64,000 nucleotides of DNA from Hypholoma sublateritium FD-334 SS-4 (lineage: Eukaryota; Basidiomycota; Agaricomycetes; Agaricales; Strophariaceae): NCBI GenBank assembly GCA_000827495.1, contig KN817536.1, forward strand, positions 124,001 to 188,000, in the 5' to 3' direction. The position numbers were made by a program, and so were the translations under genes. The first letter of the stretch is position 1. Each line of letters begins with the position of its first letter. This document shows, in pieces, positions 1 through 12,300 of the stretch. The notes under the pieces were generated by a model, which did no database searches, was not told the DNA's origin, and saw only the letters and a program-made list of their open reading frames with translations.

Positions 1-60
1 GATTTGTTGGAGGACACAAACGAGCGTAGAAGAGCGGTGGTTGACGCTACACCACACAAG

Positions 61-450
61 TTAGAACGACAATGACCCTCGACGTGTCAAACACTCACGA
101 GCATATCTTCTACAGACCGTTGCAGGACCTGAGATGAGACGAGTGTGCAATTGGAACGTAGTATTTCGCCTCGAACGCGCTTGTATCTCCTCGACGTCCT
201 GCATAAATTGGTCATCGTCGGACTCGCTGTCACTAGAACTGCCGTCTTCATATCTTTGGGAAAGTTTGAGTCGTTTTTGAAGGGGATTTCCTTCGGTAGT
301 GATTCGCCTTTTCAGCTTTCTATCAGCCGGCGGCGTTGGCAAGAAAGATATTGCTTTCGGTTGGAGGGCACCGATGGAATGAGGTGTATCAAGAGTATTA
401 GTTTTAGGCGCAAGCGCAACGCGCGGTGATTTTGAGGGGGTGTGCAACAT
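61..450 (-). CDS. Hypothetical nuclear-type protein, 5' part only (runs off the left edge)
   Basis: The ATG is at 450 on the minus strand and the frame stays open to 61. A likely donor (CAG|GTCCTG) at about 128 suggests the first exon is roughly 450-129 and that the rest of the gene lies outside the window. The visible part has proline-directed motifs such as TPSKSPR near residue 4, a basic stretch (RKLKRR) near residue 45, and an acidic serine run (SSSDSESDDD) near residue 71. That composition suits a phosphorylated nuclear protein, but I do not recognise a family. It is divergent from LYS12, with about 276 bp between the two start codons. Confidence 0.5.
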   Translation of the reverse strand: MLHTPSKSPRVALAPKTNTLDTPHSIGALQPKAISFLPTPPADRKLKRRITTEGNPLQKRLKLSQRYEDGSSSDSESDDDQFMQDVEEIQARSRRNTTFQLHTRLISGPATVCRRYARECLTRRGSLSF

Positions 451-726
451 GGCTTCTATGGGCCAAACTGCTCCTAGGGGTTTATGAGGGGATGAAAGGA
501 CGATGAATTCAAGTCGGCGTCACTTTCGTTTAAACCACGCGACGCGTTCATCGGTCAAATAACCCACAACAACTTAAAAAACCACCACATCACCTGACTG
601 ACGCGTTCTCTGCATCGGCCGAAGCCGCGGCAATGAATATTTTGTCGGGGATGAATTTCTGGACGAACATCTTATTGGCTCGTTTGATTAGTGCTTTCCT
701 CTCTCTCTCCAGACAACATTCTCGCC
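451..726. promoter_or_regulatory. Divergent promoter region, unknown gene / LYS12
   Basis: This 276-bp gap separates two divergent start codons and must hold both promoters. A pyrimidine-rich stretch (ctttcctctctctctcc) lies just upstream of the LYS12 ATG. I see no clear TATA box. Confidence 0.35.
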
Positions 727-2338
<1,612 letters not shown>

Positions 2339-2555
2339 AACTTTATCAATAGGAGCAGGAGGTTGAACTCCGGCCAAATCAAATGTAGACAACTGTCTGA
2401 CTACATACATACCGCCTTACCTTTCTAATTGGTAACATGCACTTACTTCTATCGACAGTTGTTTCTGGCTATCAGTTCTGTATATGAAATATGATGTATA
2501 TTTGGGGCTGGAACATGACAAGGCTAGGCCACAAAAATTGTTGAACATAATCAAG

Positions 2556-3695
2556 TTAGAAAGCGGTATTCAAGGTGCGAATGGGTCGAGGGGAGGCAGG
2601 GAGTCCAACACGGATTCTGGCAGCGGAAAGAGGTTGCCGGTTGTCTAAATTGAGGGGCGCCGGCAGCCCAAGTTTACGCAGCTTCGGGGGAACCGGTGGT
2701 CTATTTGAATCTCCAGGAGGTGTAGGAGCAGCACGGGGATTCAAGAGGCCTGTTCCGTATGCCAACTTCGGATTTGTCGTGTCAATATAAGGCAGAGACA
2801 CGGGGTCCGAGATCTTGAGAGGAGACTCCGGAACTTTCAAAGGAAGAAACGGGTTGCGGAAGGAATGCCTGTGCAACAAGTCCCTCCTCCTACCAGCAGG
2901 AGACCTAGGTGCGCCGCTACGAGCTCCTGCTCGTGCAAGAGTAGCACGTTGTCCACCGGTGACGATTGCACGAGGAGGAGAGGTGGGACTTTTCCTCAGA
3001 GGTCTTTCTCCAACGTAGATCTGGGGAATTTGAGGTGGAGATTGGACAGGATAGATGGGTGCTCGATATCCTCGCTCGAGACTGTCTGGGTACTTCGGCT
3101 GTACGTCGGGGACGGACTGCATTGGTAATCCCAGAGAACCCGTGGGGCTCGGTGAGTTGGCGCGATACATAGGAATGATAGGATGTGCTTTCTTGCCGGC
3201 CTGCCGTTGAATGGCAATTTTCAAGCGCGCAATGCGTCCACCATCTACGGGCTGCATAGGATCCACATCAGGCACTGCGGTAGGCTCAAACCGATGGCTC
3301 AGCCTCCACCAATCCATCTTCTCATTCTTGCCTTCTACCATCCACCACGAGGGTTTTGCATCGACGACGCCCGCCTCTGGTTCAGGGACCTTCACCTGGC
3401 GTCTCGACCTTTGGATGACGAGGAAGAGACCAACGAGACCAACAACAAGCACGATGCTCAAGGTAATAGCAAGCGCGGTGAAGGTGTTTTTCGTAGTTAT
3501 CTCCGCTTCGGTGAGACCACGACTTGGAAGAATGGTGTCAATAAACTCGGAATTGGTAATTGGGATGCACACTCACGCGAAGACTTTCACCAAGGCTCTC
3601 CGGGTGAGACCTTTGTAATGACCAACATCAGCATAGCCAGGTTGGACCAGCATAATTTGAATGATGAAGATCCAGCTCCAGAATTGAGAGGCCAT
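2556..3695 (-). CDS. Single-pass membrane protein with signal peptide, unknown function
   Basis: The start is the ATG at 3695. Exon 1 (3695-3577) encodes a hydrophobic leader of about 22 residues ending near QPGYADVG. A 54-nt GT-AG intron (3576-3523) restores the phase into the long second exon. The join gives 361 aa. Only about 30 residues lie between the leader and a strong transmembrane segment (FTALAITLSIVLVVGLVGLFLVI, around residues 53-75). The cytoplasmic tail is about 285 residues, rich in Pro, Arg and Ser, with many SP and PP motifs and no domain I recognise. A small ectodomain, one membrane span and a long disordered proline-rich tail suggest a scaffold or sensor-like membrane protein, but the role is unknown. 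Confidence 0.7.
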
Positions 3696-4539
3696 TGTTG
3701 ATAGCAAAAAGACTTAACCTGAGTCTTTCGTCACAGACGGTGCTATAGTGGGTGAGAGTCCAGTCTGAAGAGCGCCCATTGTGCACCCCAGGGTATTTAA
3801 CTGTCGGATGAAGCACAGCCATCAACCCGGGTTGTCAATGATGCTCATCATTTTGTGGGCTGTTCGCCGTTCGGGGAGGACGCCCGGCCGGTTTGAATAT
3901 AAAAGTGTTGCCTATCTCAAGCCCGTCTTGTTAGTAGTTACCAAAATGAAGTGATTTTATCCTGGGGGTCCTCTTGATTATCAGCCGCTGCGTTTATGCA
4001 ACGTTTATGTCGAAGGACTCCAAGCCTGACCGCAGGTCGCGCTTGCATTGCTTTTGAGTTGCTTGATCTGAAATTGCAGACTAGCCGCTTGCACCAGGTG
4101 CACCATAGACTCGTGTCAACCAGGCTCTCAAAAGAGGATGATGTCGGCCTGAGTAGGCGCCTGAGCAAGCTGCCCAGTGCCCACAGCTACTGGCGTGGCT
4201 GGAAACGGTGATCTGGGAAAACCTCGTGACTTATATGGGTTACATACAGCCCCGTGACATCGAACATGAATTTGGAAGGCGCTTGCCGCGGGATGGAAAG
4301 CTATGCCACTGTTTGTAGTACCTAGTGCAACTCGCCCCTCCGCTCAAATTACTCCTGGCAGTGGTAGACTTTATTTGCGACGACTGAGAAGATCCTGTCA
4401 ACTTTGATATATTCTTCCGCGTTCGGATCTTCTCAGGCTCAACGTATTGACCAACTTACTCGATTGGTATCGCAAAGTTGAATCTGTGTTGAACGCCTAT
4501 TTGTGACTCGGATTGCTGGCATCTCGCCTTCCAATACAG
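3696..4539. promoter_or_regulatory. Intergenic divergent region, 844 bp
   Basis: It lies between the divergent membrane-protein and GW-rich genes. A TATA-like TATAAAAG is at 3898-3905. The short open frames here have no coding character, and I see no RNA gene or repeat. Confidence 0.35.
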
Positions 4540-7500
4540 ATGGCGAAGAAAACGAAGGGAAAACAAAAACAGGACGAAAAAGGGGCTACTGAAAATGTTG
4601 CCTTAAATCCGCTACCAGCGACAGGGAATGCCATGGACGCTATGGGTACCGGTACGTTGGACACCAAGTTGTTGTGATACCATCGGCTTATGCTTTATAT
4701 CACGGGGACGTATAAGTCGTTCGTGCCAATTCTCCTGTAGGAGCAGAAATCTCTACATGGGGAAACGCGGCCAATAATTGGGGCAACGCGGAGCCGCAAG
4801 CTGGAGATACCTGGAGAATGACCAGACAAGAACCAGAAGAAGCTTGGGGCGACCACACGGCAAGCCTACTACAACCCCCAGGACCTGCTCACGGTATCTT
4901 ACCGACCATTCCGGAACAAGCGTCAGAATATAACCAACATGGGCGATCACTGTCCGACATTGGAGAAAATCGAGGATCTCAGGACTATAGTTCAGCTTAT
5001 GACTCCCGCCAGGACTCGCCTGACCCTCGCTACGCAGAAGGACAGCAGAATCAAAACTTGACAGCCACCGCAGCTCCATCTGCAATAGGATCGCCTCGTC
5101 CTCCACCGGTTATTTCTATCACGGAAGCTGCCCACAGTCTTATCGGACAAAAAGTGAATTCGGCCAGCGAAGCAGCGAGAAGGTTGGAAGAACAACAACG
5201 ATCGCGCCTCAACGCGCATCCCATCCACGCGCCTGGGACTTCTCCTGCGATTCATTTTGAAACCCTCAAAGATCATCCCAACTACATGGCAGGCGCGCAA
5301 ACACCTATGTCCTCGGCTTCTGCAGCCGCAGCCCTCCACGAATCAACGGCCAACCGGCTAAGGGCGCAAACCAAGAAGTCTTCTAAACCTATTCAACCAA
5401 CTGTTCCGGCTCCTCCTGGGAAGACAACTTGGACATATCCTAAGACACTTACGCCAGGTTCAAGACCGGCAGCAGCAATACCACCCGACTACAGCTGGAC
5501 CATGACTGGGGGTAACGAATGGAGCAATAAGCACCGCCAGTCGAAAAGCGCAACTGTACATTGGTCTCAAGGGAACGCAAATGATGCATGGGGTCAGCAG
5601 ATGCCTCAGCATGGGCAGCAAATCCCTCAGCATATGCACCAAGGCCAACCGGCTCGCTCCCAAGCTCAACAACGTCCACAACATCAAAAGCATCTCTCAC
5701 ATCCAATCCATCCCGCACAGCAGCAACGCCTACCGCCAGGGCAAAACACAAGTTGGAAAGGCTGGGGAAGAGACGGAGGGCAAGAGGAAAGATCGGAAAG
5801 TGGAACCGATGAAGATAATATGTACGACGAGTGGGGTCGAGGTGGTGGTGATGGATGGCGTCAACAAGGTGATTCTGGTCATCAACGGGCCGGCGGGGGC
5901 TGGGGTGAACAAAAGCAAAGCCAACAGCACGCCCACCTTCGGCAAGGCGATCAAAAGGTGGGTCGAGGTCGCGGAGAAAAACGTGCAGACGATCAGTGGG
6001 AACAAGATGAATGGGGGCGAGCGCGACAGAGTGAGAATGGTTGGGATCAAGGGGATGCTGCTTGGGGTCAATCCAACGACGGCTGGCCTCAGGGACGAGG
6101 TCACGGACAACAAGCTCATGGCCAAGGGCGCGGGCAAGTCCAAGGTCAAGGACGCGGACAAGCTCGGAGCGAAGGTCGTGGACAATTGCAATCTGAAAAT
6201 GGGTGGGGTCAACAGGAAGACAATGGATGGGGTCAACAGGAAGACAACGGATGGGGTCAACAGGAATCAGCGTGGAACAAAGCTGATGGGGATGGTGATG
6301 GTGGTGGTGGTGGTTGGGGGAAAGCCAGCGATGCTGGCTGGGGACAAGGGAACGGCGAGTGGCAAACCGGTGGACGTGCATCGCCAGCTGAGTGGGCCAC
6401 TGCTCAGCAAAAACTGGCTGGTTACAGTGCTGCCGACCCTGCCATGATGACCAGAACTATGGCGGAACAACACAAGGTGCAAATCATGAATGCGATGCTC
6501 AACCAAGCCCAAAATCAAAAGAACCACAACATGACGACCGCGCAACACCAGGCGGCCCAACTACATGCTGCTCAGCTCCAAGCCCAATTAGCGGCTACTC
6601 AAGGGGCGAAACTTCCTCCAAAAGCGACAGCGAAGGAAAGTAACGGCTGGGAGGCCTATGATGCTGACAATGGGTGGGGATCTATTGATTCGAGTGATGG
6701 TGAATATGATGTAGATCGCCGTGTTCATTTCTCGCCCAAGCGTTCGGACCTTTGGGGTGGAAGTCCGCGCAGCCTTCCATCCAAAACGTTGGCGCAAGCA
6801 CAGCAGCAGCAGGGAATTGCGGCAACAACCATCAATCTACCCTCAGGTGTTCGGTTTGTCGAATCAAAGGGTGCAGCATTTTCATTCGTCCACAACGCAT
6901 TTTTTGGCAACGCGCGGCTAGCTCGTGAGCGGATTCACTGGATGTTTCCTGCAAATAAAGATGAACGGGTAGCAAACATGCTTGCATGGGTTCAAAAGAT
7001 GTCATTTAACCTAGCTACCTTCGGAGTGCGTTTTTATTTTTTTTATCCAGTTCCGTTCCGTTTGAAAGTGACACGTTTCTCAACTCGCAGCTGATAAAAT
7101 TCCTCGAGACTCGTGAGCGCGGTGCACTCTTCTTGAATGTCCTCTTCAGAATGCGCCAATATGCCAGAGAACCCGCTATAGACTGGTTGACTTTCAATCA
7201 GCTGCAAAGTACAATGGATAAAACTTTGCAGGAGTCTGTTGCATTCTACGATCCCTCACGCCAGGTCATGGTTTTTGTATACCTGCCATCTCAGACGGGC
7301 AACAGTATAGCCATCTGGCGCCGAAAAATCAACGTCCCTGATAGCGCGAGGACGAAATACCAGGCTGAAATAAACGCCGTCACCAAACTTCTAAGACCCG
7401 AGAAGGACTACGTGGTGATGGTTGACGAGTAAATTCTGCACTTTAATGTGTCCGTGAGAATTCTTTGCTGACCGGAGTTTTATAGACTTCCAAAAGCGAA

Positions 7501-7639
7501 ACCCAAGGTACCCCAGAAGGGCCAGTTACGAAAACCAATGAAGGCAACAACAGCCAAGTCAGCTTTGAAGATGAAGACAAAAGATGCTCAAGGGAATGCA
7601 AAGAAGAAACGGAAGTGGTGGAAATTCTTTCTCAGCTGA
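4540..7639 (+). CDS. GW/WG-rich, Gln/Gly-rich protein with conserved C-terminal domain
   Basis: Four exons (4540-4651, 4741-7025, 7091-7428, 7486-7639) join in phase to 962 aa. The N-terminus is Lys-rich (MAKKTKGKQKQ). Residues from about 38 to 700 are low complexity (Gln, Gly, Ala, Pro), with roughly twenty Trp residues mostly next to Gly, such as STWGN, NNWGN, DEWGR and repeated NGWGQQED. A more ordered region follows, from LPSGVRFVESKGAAFSF through WMFPANKDERVANMLAW, LIKFLETRERGALFLN and RRKINVP. The tail is Lys/Arg-rich (KKKRKWWKFFLS). I do not recognise a named domain. The spaced WG/GW dipeptides resemble Argonaute-binding GW proteins, which is a compositional inference only. The alternative is a generic RNA-granule or prion-like protein. 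Confidence 0.8.
6198..6269 (+). repeat. Coding minisatellite, 3 x 24 bp (NGWGQQED)
   Basis: Three direct 24-bp copies at 6198-6221, 6222-6245 and 6246-6269 encode NGWGQQED, NGWGQQED and NGWGQQES. They differ at only a few bases. They lie inside the GW-rich region and are a likely site of copy-number change. Confidence 0.85.
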
Positions 7640-7947
7640 GTAACCCGTCGTTCAAGTTAATGTAATTCTGGTATCTCTGTTTGTCGTCGTTGGATTGTTT
7701 TCCGCTTGTACTTTTAAATCATTTCCCTTCTACGTCTTCCTGTAGCTTATACCTTATTATATATATCCGCATATCGCGTTTTTGTACGACATTATCGATA
7801 CCCTTCATCCCATTTTATTTATGTATGTACCTTTCTGTTTCTGCCTCTAAGACTCCGCGCTCAGCTGTGATTATTATCATATCACAGTCGTCAGTCAAAC
7901 TTGTCCGCGCCAATTCATTTTTATGCTAAGCTGACACATCTATAGAC
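7640..7947. other. Intergenic stretch, T/C-rich, 308 bp
   Basis: This is the 3' flank of the GW-rich gene and the 5' flank of the next gene on the same strand. It is T- and C-rich (runs such as tatattatatat-like AT sequence near 7755). I see no gene here. Confidence 0.4.
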
Positions 7948-8810
7948 ATGTGGCTTCTCATGTTGCCACCTGACTCCTTACACCATGACGCAAGTGATGA
8001 CATTTACAACCTTGATAGGTCTGTTTGTAGTCTTTGTCTAATGCATCGATATCTAACTTGGTCCATCAACAGCAACGATCCACCTTCTTCTTCCTACTGC
8101 TCCGTTATCCACGGCACAACTTGGTCGATCCTGGCTTCGAGCTCATTGCCAGTCAATATTGACACTGCACAACCCTCTGGACGAAAATACCCTGCCATCG
8201 TTCATGCTACTATCATAACCGCATTTCTTCTGCCTATCGTTGCCCTCCCCTACTTAGCAGCGAGAAGGCAAATAGTGCCTCTCCATCGAAAGCTTGAGAT
8301 TCTGGAGAAAGACGTTCACTCAATAAGGAACGGCCTTGCTATTGCAGTATCCAATCAAAGGTCGACAACTTCCGAACTTCACAATCTGCAGACAGCAGTC
8401 AATGTTACTCTGAAGAAATCCAACGAGCTACGAAACCGAGCCAATTTTCGTGCGGAGGCTAAACGAGCGGCTTTGAACAGATCTCTGAGCGATCTACACG
8501 GACTTCTCAACGGTGCACGGCAGTCAAGGTACTCACAATTCAAATCCTACCCCAATTTAACCCCGCGTCAAAGCCAAAGTAATTATCAAGCACGAGGCTG
8601 ATAAATCGATTTTCTAGTGACGCCCAGACCACCACCTTACATGCTCTCGGAATGTCTTTGGCCGAAGTTGCCGCATTTATGCAAGAAATCGAACGCAATT
8701 TAGGGTTAGAAACGTCGGGTTCAAGTCAAGATCAACGCGGGATCGAAAGACTCAGGTTGCTCGCTCTGCGAATGCAGAGTTTGCCACATACCTCCAACCA
8801 GAATATTTGA
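7948..8810 (+). CDS. Small membrane-anchored coiled-coil protein, unknown function
   Basis: The second exon join is well supported: exon to 8528, intron 8529-8617, then 8618-8810. The start is less certain. From the ATG at 7948 there is a possible in-phase 54-nt intron (8019-8072); it contains no stop, so it could equally be coding. The protein (about 240-260 aa) has one hydrophobic segment (IVHATIITAFLLPIVALPYLA) followed by a charged heptad-rich region (LEILEKDVHSIRNGLAIAV) and then a second helical stretch (LGMSLAEVAAFMQEIERNLG). This layout resembles small mitochondrial or ER inner-membrane organisers, but I recognise no family. Confidence 0.6.
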
Positions 8811-9330
8811 CCAGGTCCAAATCTTGTTATAGTCTGTAGTCGTAGTGCCTGTAACTACCTATATTCACTCGGTAAACAATTTATTGTTGGAGTTCGATTG
8901 TTGTTTGAGGGCCTGAGGCTTGAACTTGAGCGCTTGAGCGTCTAATTGTGCAATTAGTTTGGTGTTCATGCCTCTCATGCGAATGATTTCATTGAATTTT
9001 GTAAGTACCTACTAGGAGTACCGGGCTTAAATTATGCCACCGAAATGCCGCCATTATGTATGCCACACCTAAACTCCAAATAAAAGAGCTGACCCGTAAA
9101 CATGAGGTAAGTAGAATGATTGCCAAGCATTTGTTTTCTCACATTTGCGTTGAGCGAGTGTCTGCAGTTATGTAACTTGCCTCATTGCTAGATGTGCCTC
9201 TAACGCTTCACCTCACCACCGGAATCCTACTCCCATACTATGCAGTGCATAGTCCCGTTATTCTAAGGCTGATAATTTGTTATTCCCCCTATCCTCCCGT
9301 CCCCTGCAAGTCCCCTGCGTATTCCAGCCA
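8811..9330. other. Intergenic stretch, 520 bp
   Basis: It lies between two genes on the plus strand. A C-rich pyrimidine tract (cccctatcctcccgtcccc) sits just before the next ATG, a common place for fungal transcription starts. I see no RNA gene or repeat. Confidence 0.4.
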
Positions 9331-12300
9331 ATGGCGGACACTCAGCCTTTCCTGTCGCATCAAGATGCGCTCAATATTCAGCCTCCTCGGAATATAAATC
9401 CGGATACTCAAGAACAACGCGGGCTGCATGCGGCCCATCCTGAATCTCCTTCAGGCGAGGAACAGGCTTTAGAATCGCACGAAGTTATCGAGTTACAGAG
9501 TTTTAGTGAGAGGAAAGCATGGATCGAGGAAAAAATCAAGGTAAGTCATTGGCTATCTATTTCATGAACATGTTCACCATATTTCTCTGTGGCTTTAGTT
9601 CTTAGAGGCTTTACCTCCCATCGAAGTATTTATTGGCCTGCATTCAATCCGGTCGGGAGCAGAAGATATACCAGGGCTTCCCACAAGACTCGAACTCGAG
9701 CAATGGATGGCTGAACACGACATAATTGAGAAGGAAACAGAGATATTTGATACGGGAGAGTTGAAGAAGCTCAGACAACTCACAAAAGGTCAGTAGCCTA
9801 TAGCCTCGATGAAACTCGTACGCTCTAAGTTGCATAACTTTGCAGCCGCTACGCAGAGGAATCTATCACCCGAAGATACAGATGTCATTGAATTGACTTT
9901 GACGACCATCTATGCACTGGACAAATTACTTCACCTTCTTCGCGACCGCTCAGAAAACTTGGAAATGATGAGCGTAAGACTTTCATGGGAAGAGAATCGG
10001 CGGACGGCCTGGGCAGAGCAACGGCAAATTATTGAAGATTTAAATGCTTTCGCAGCCAATCGTGCCCGCTGGAACGGATCGATATATGAACAGTCCACGT
10101 CTTTCGAAGATTCTGGTCTCTTGCGCCGTGGATCAATCGCCTCCCAAGCTTCTGCCAGCTCTGACAACCTCATAAGTTCACCTGCATTCTCCAGAAGTAA
10201 TCGCTTCCGATTGGCAGAAATGCTATCCCGAGATGCAGCTCAGTTCACTGGTAGGGTTACGAGTCTTAGACACGGCAAAGTCGCAGCCGCTGGAAAAGCA
10301 CTGGACAAGTTGATTGATCAAAGTCGCAAACCTGTACCCGACGAGCTCCTGGATGAGCAGGATCGACTTGAGGAAAAATGCATTAATGAGATGGAAAATG
10401 TCAGCAAATTTGCAATGAATCTAGTCATGCAATGGAGAAAGTGAGTGCTTTACGTTATACAGTTACCTTCTCACATATTGACCAGTGGTACAGGGCAGAT
10501 GAGGTTTATGTCGAAACGAAGAAAGATGATATCTCTGCGTCGAACCTCATTGAAGAGATCGAGATTGCTAAACTCTACCACCCAACAGCTCGTCAAAGCA
10601 CCTCTTTTTTGTCTCGTGCAGATACCATATTCAAACGACTGGCCATCCGTGGAGACCCGTCGTCGCCCAGCAGCTTATTTCCACGTCCAGAACACGTCCT
10701 ATTCCCTGACCAAAAAACTGCAAACGAAAGCTTGGTCAAAGCGCTCTCTGACAACATCGTAAACGCTAACAAACTGTCAATGTCTGTCAATGCTGCTGCG
10801 AAAGAATACAAGAACTCGTACGAGGCAGTAAGGCAGGTCGAAACCCTGCTTCAAGATGCCGGCCAAAGCATTACGGATCTATTGACCGTTGTCAAAAAGT
10901 TTGAAGAAGGCATACCCAGCGAAGAAGGGGATGGTTCTCCCCCTGACCTTACGTCAGCGTTATGCCTTGATCCTGCCCGCCATGCCCTATTCGTCGCACT
11001 TTTGCCCTCGTTACTAGATGAGGCGGGAAAAGCAATAGTCACAGCTGATCAATACCTCTACACTGGTCCTTCCTTACTTGCGGCGCTGGATATTCCCGGC
11101 ATCGACAGTAAATTCAAGGAAAATGCAACTTCTGAAATAAGGAAACTTTCTTTACTCCGAAATCAAGTTGGTGGCTTGCGTGAAAATTCAGCGAAACAGT
11201 TGAATCTATTGCGCGATTCCAGGAAAATTGCTTCCAATATCAATTCGATATCAGCCTTGTTGAGGACTACAAAGATGCAGATGGCTGACCTCATGGAACG
11301 CGATCGTTGGCGCCAACAATTCGGTAGCATGGATGCTCCACCTACTCCAGAAAGCCCTACATCAGAATTGCCGCTGCTTTTGACAGAGTGTTCAGAATTT
11401 GAGGAGCGACTTTCACAGCTCAGCACCAGCACTAAAATTGATATCGTGCAACCGCTTCAGCAATTATCTGCGCAGTTGGAATCCAATTTGTGTGCACACT
11501 TATTTGAAAGAGCTGCAGCTCTTCAGCGTTCATTGGAAGGTGGACATCGGCTTTCGAGGCTACTGGGAGGTATCCGAGAGCAATCATCTGCTATGGTTGC
11601 TATCCGAGACGATTTCCATATCATCATGTCCCATATTGAAGACGCAAAAATACGAGTTACTAGCATGATTGAGGAAGTCCTCGATGCGAAGACAGAGGAA
11701 GATGCTTTTGCTTCTAAGTCAAGCGATCAAGACACCCCGGATATTGGTTCGAAGTATCTAGAACCTATACAAAGCCAGGCCGCTGTGTTCGTTGACAGTA
11801 TTTCCAGTCGGGTCCCATTTGTAGCCCAGCATTCTGCATCGAACAGTGGTCGAATGTCTTCGCTCAAATCACCTTCTCTGCCAGGCGATCTTCACACTCG
11901 TGGATCCGATGAAACGGTCGTAATACCGTTCGATCTGGCAAGTCTTGATTCAATAGTACGCAGCGATTCCAACTCCTATGCATTGAGAACAAACGGTTCC
12001 GTTGAAACACTGGTGCAGCTGAAAGGGTACTTTGATGCGGCGGTCATGGCACAGGGGATCGACTTAGAAATCCTCACTATTTCTATGGACGTGGACAGCG
12101 TCACCGAAGCTCTTTTAGGGCAAAAAACCTTGCTCATGAATCTCCCTCGTCAGGCCGACGACACTCTACAGCATTTACAGGAAATGTTGAACTCACTGGA
12201 AACAATATGGTTGCAGCATGCGGATATCACTCTTTCGGTTTCTTCCACCCGCGGATCAATGCAAACACTGGATGCAAGGTCAACATCCCTTGGAGCTTCC

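Noticed and set aside
5449..6381. 310-codon His/Leu-rich open frame on the minus strand
   Set aside because: It is the complement of the Gln/Gly/Trp-rich coding region. Its composition (poly-His from CAC/CAT complements) is explained by that, and the plus-strand gene has four phase-matched exons.
5581..6447. 288-codon open frame on the plus strand in another phase
   Set aside because: It overlaps the same low-complexity gene. No domain and no splice context are seen, and repeat-rich DNA often keeps alternative frames open.
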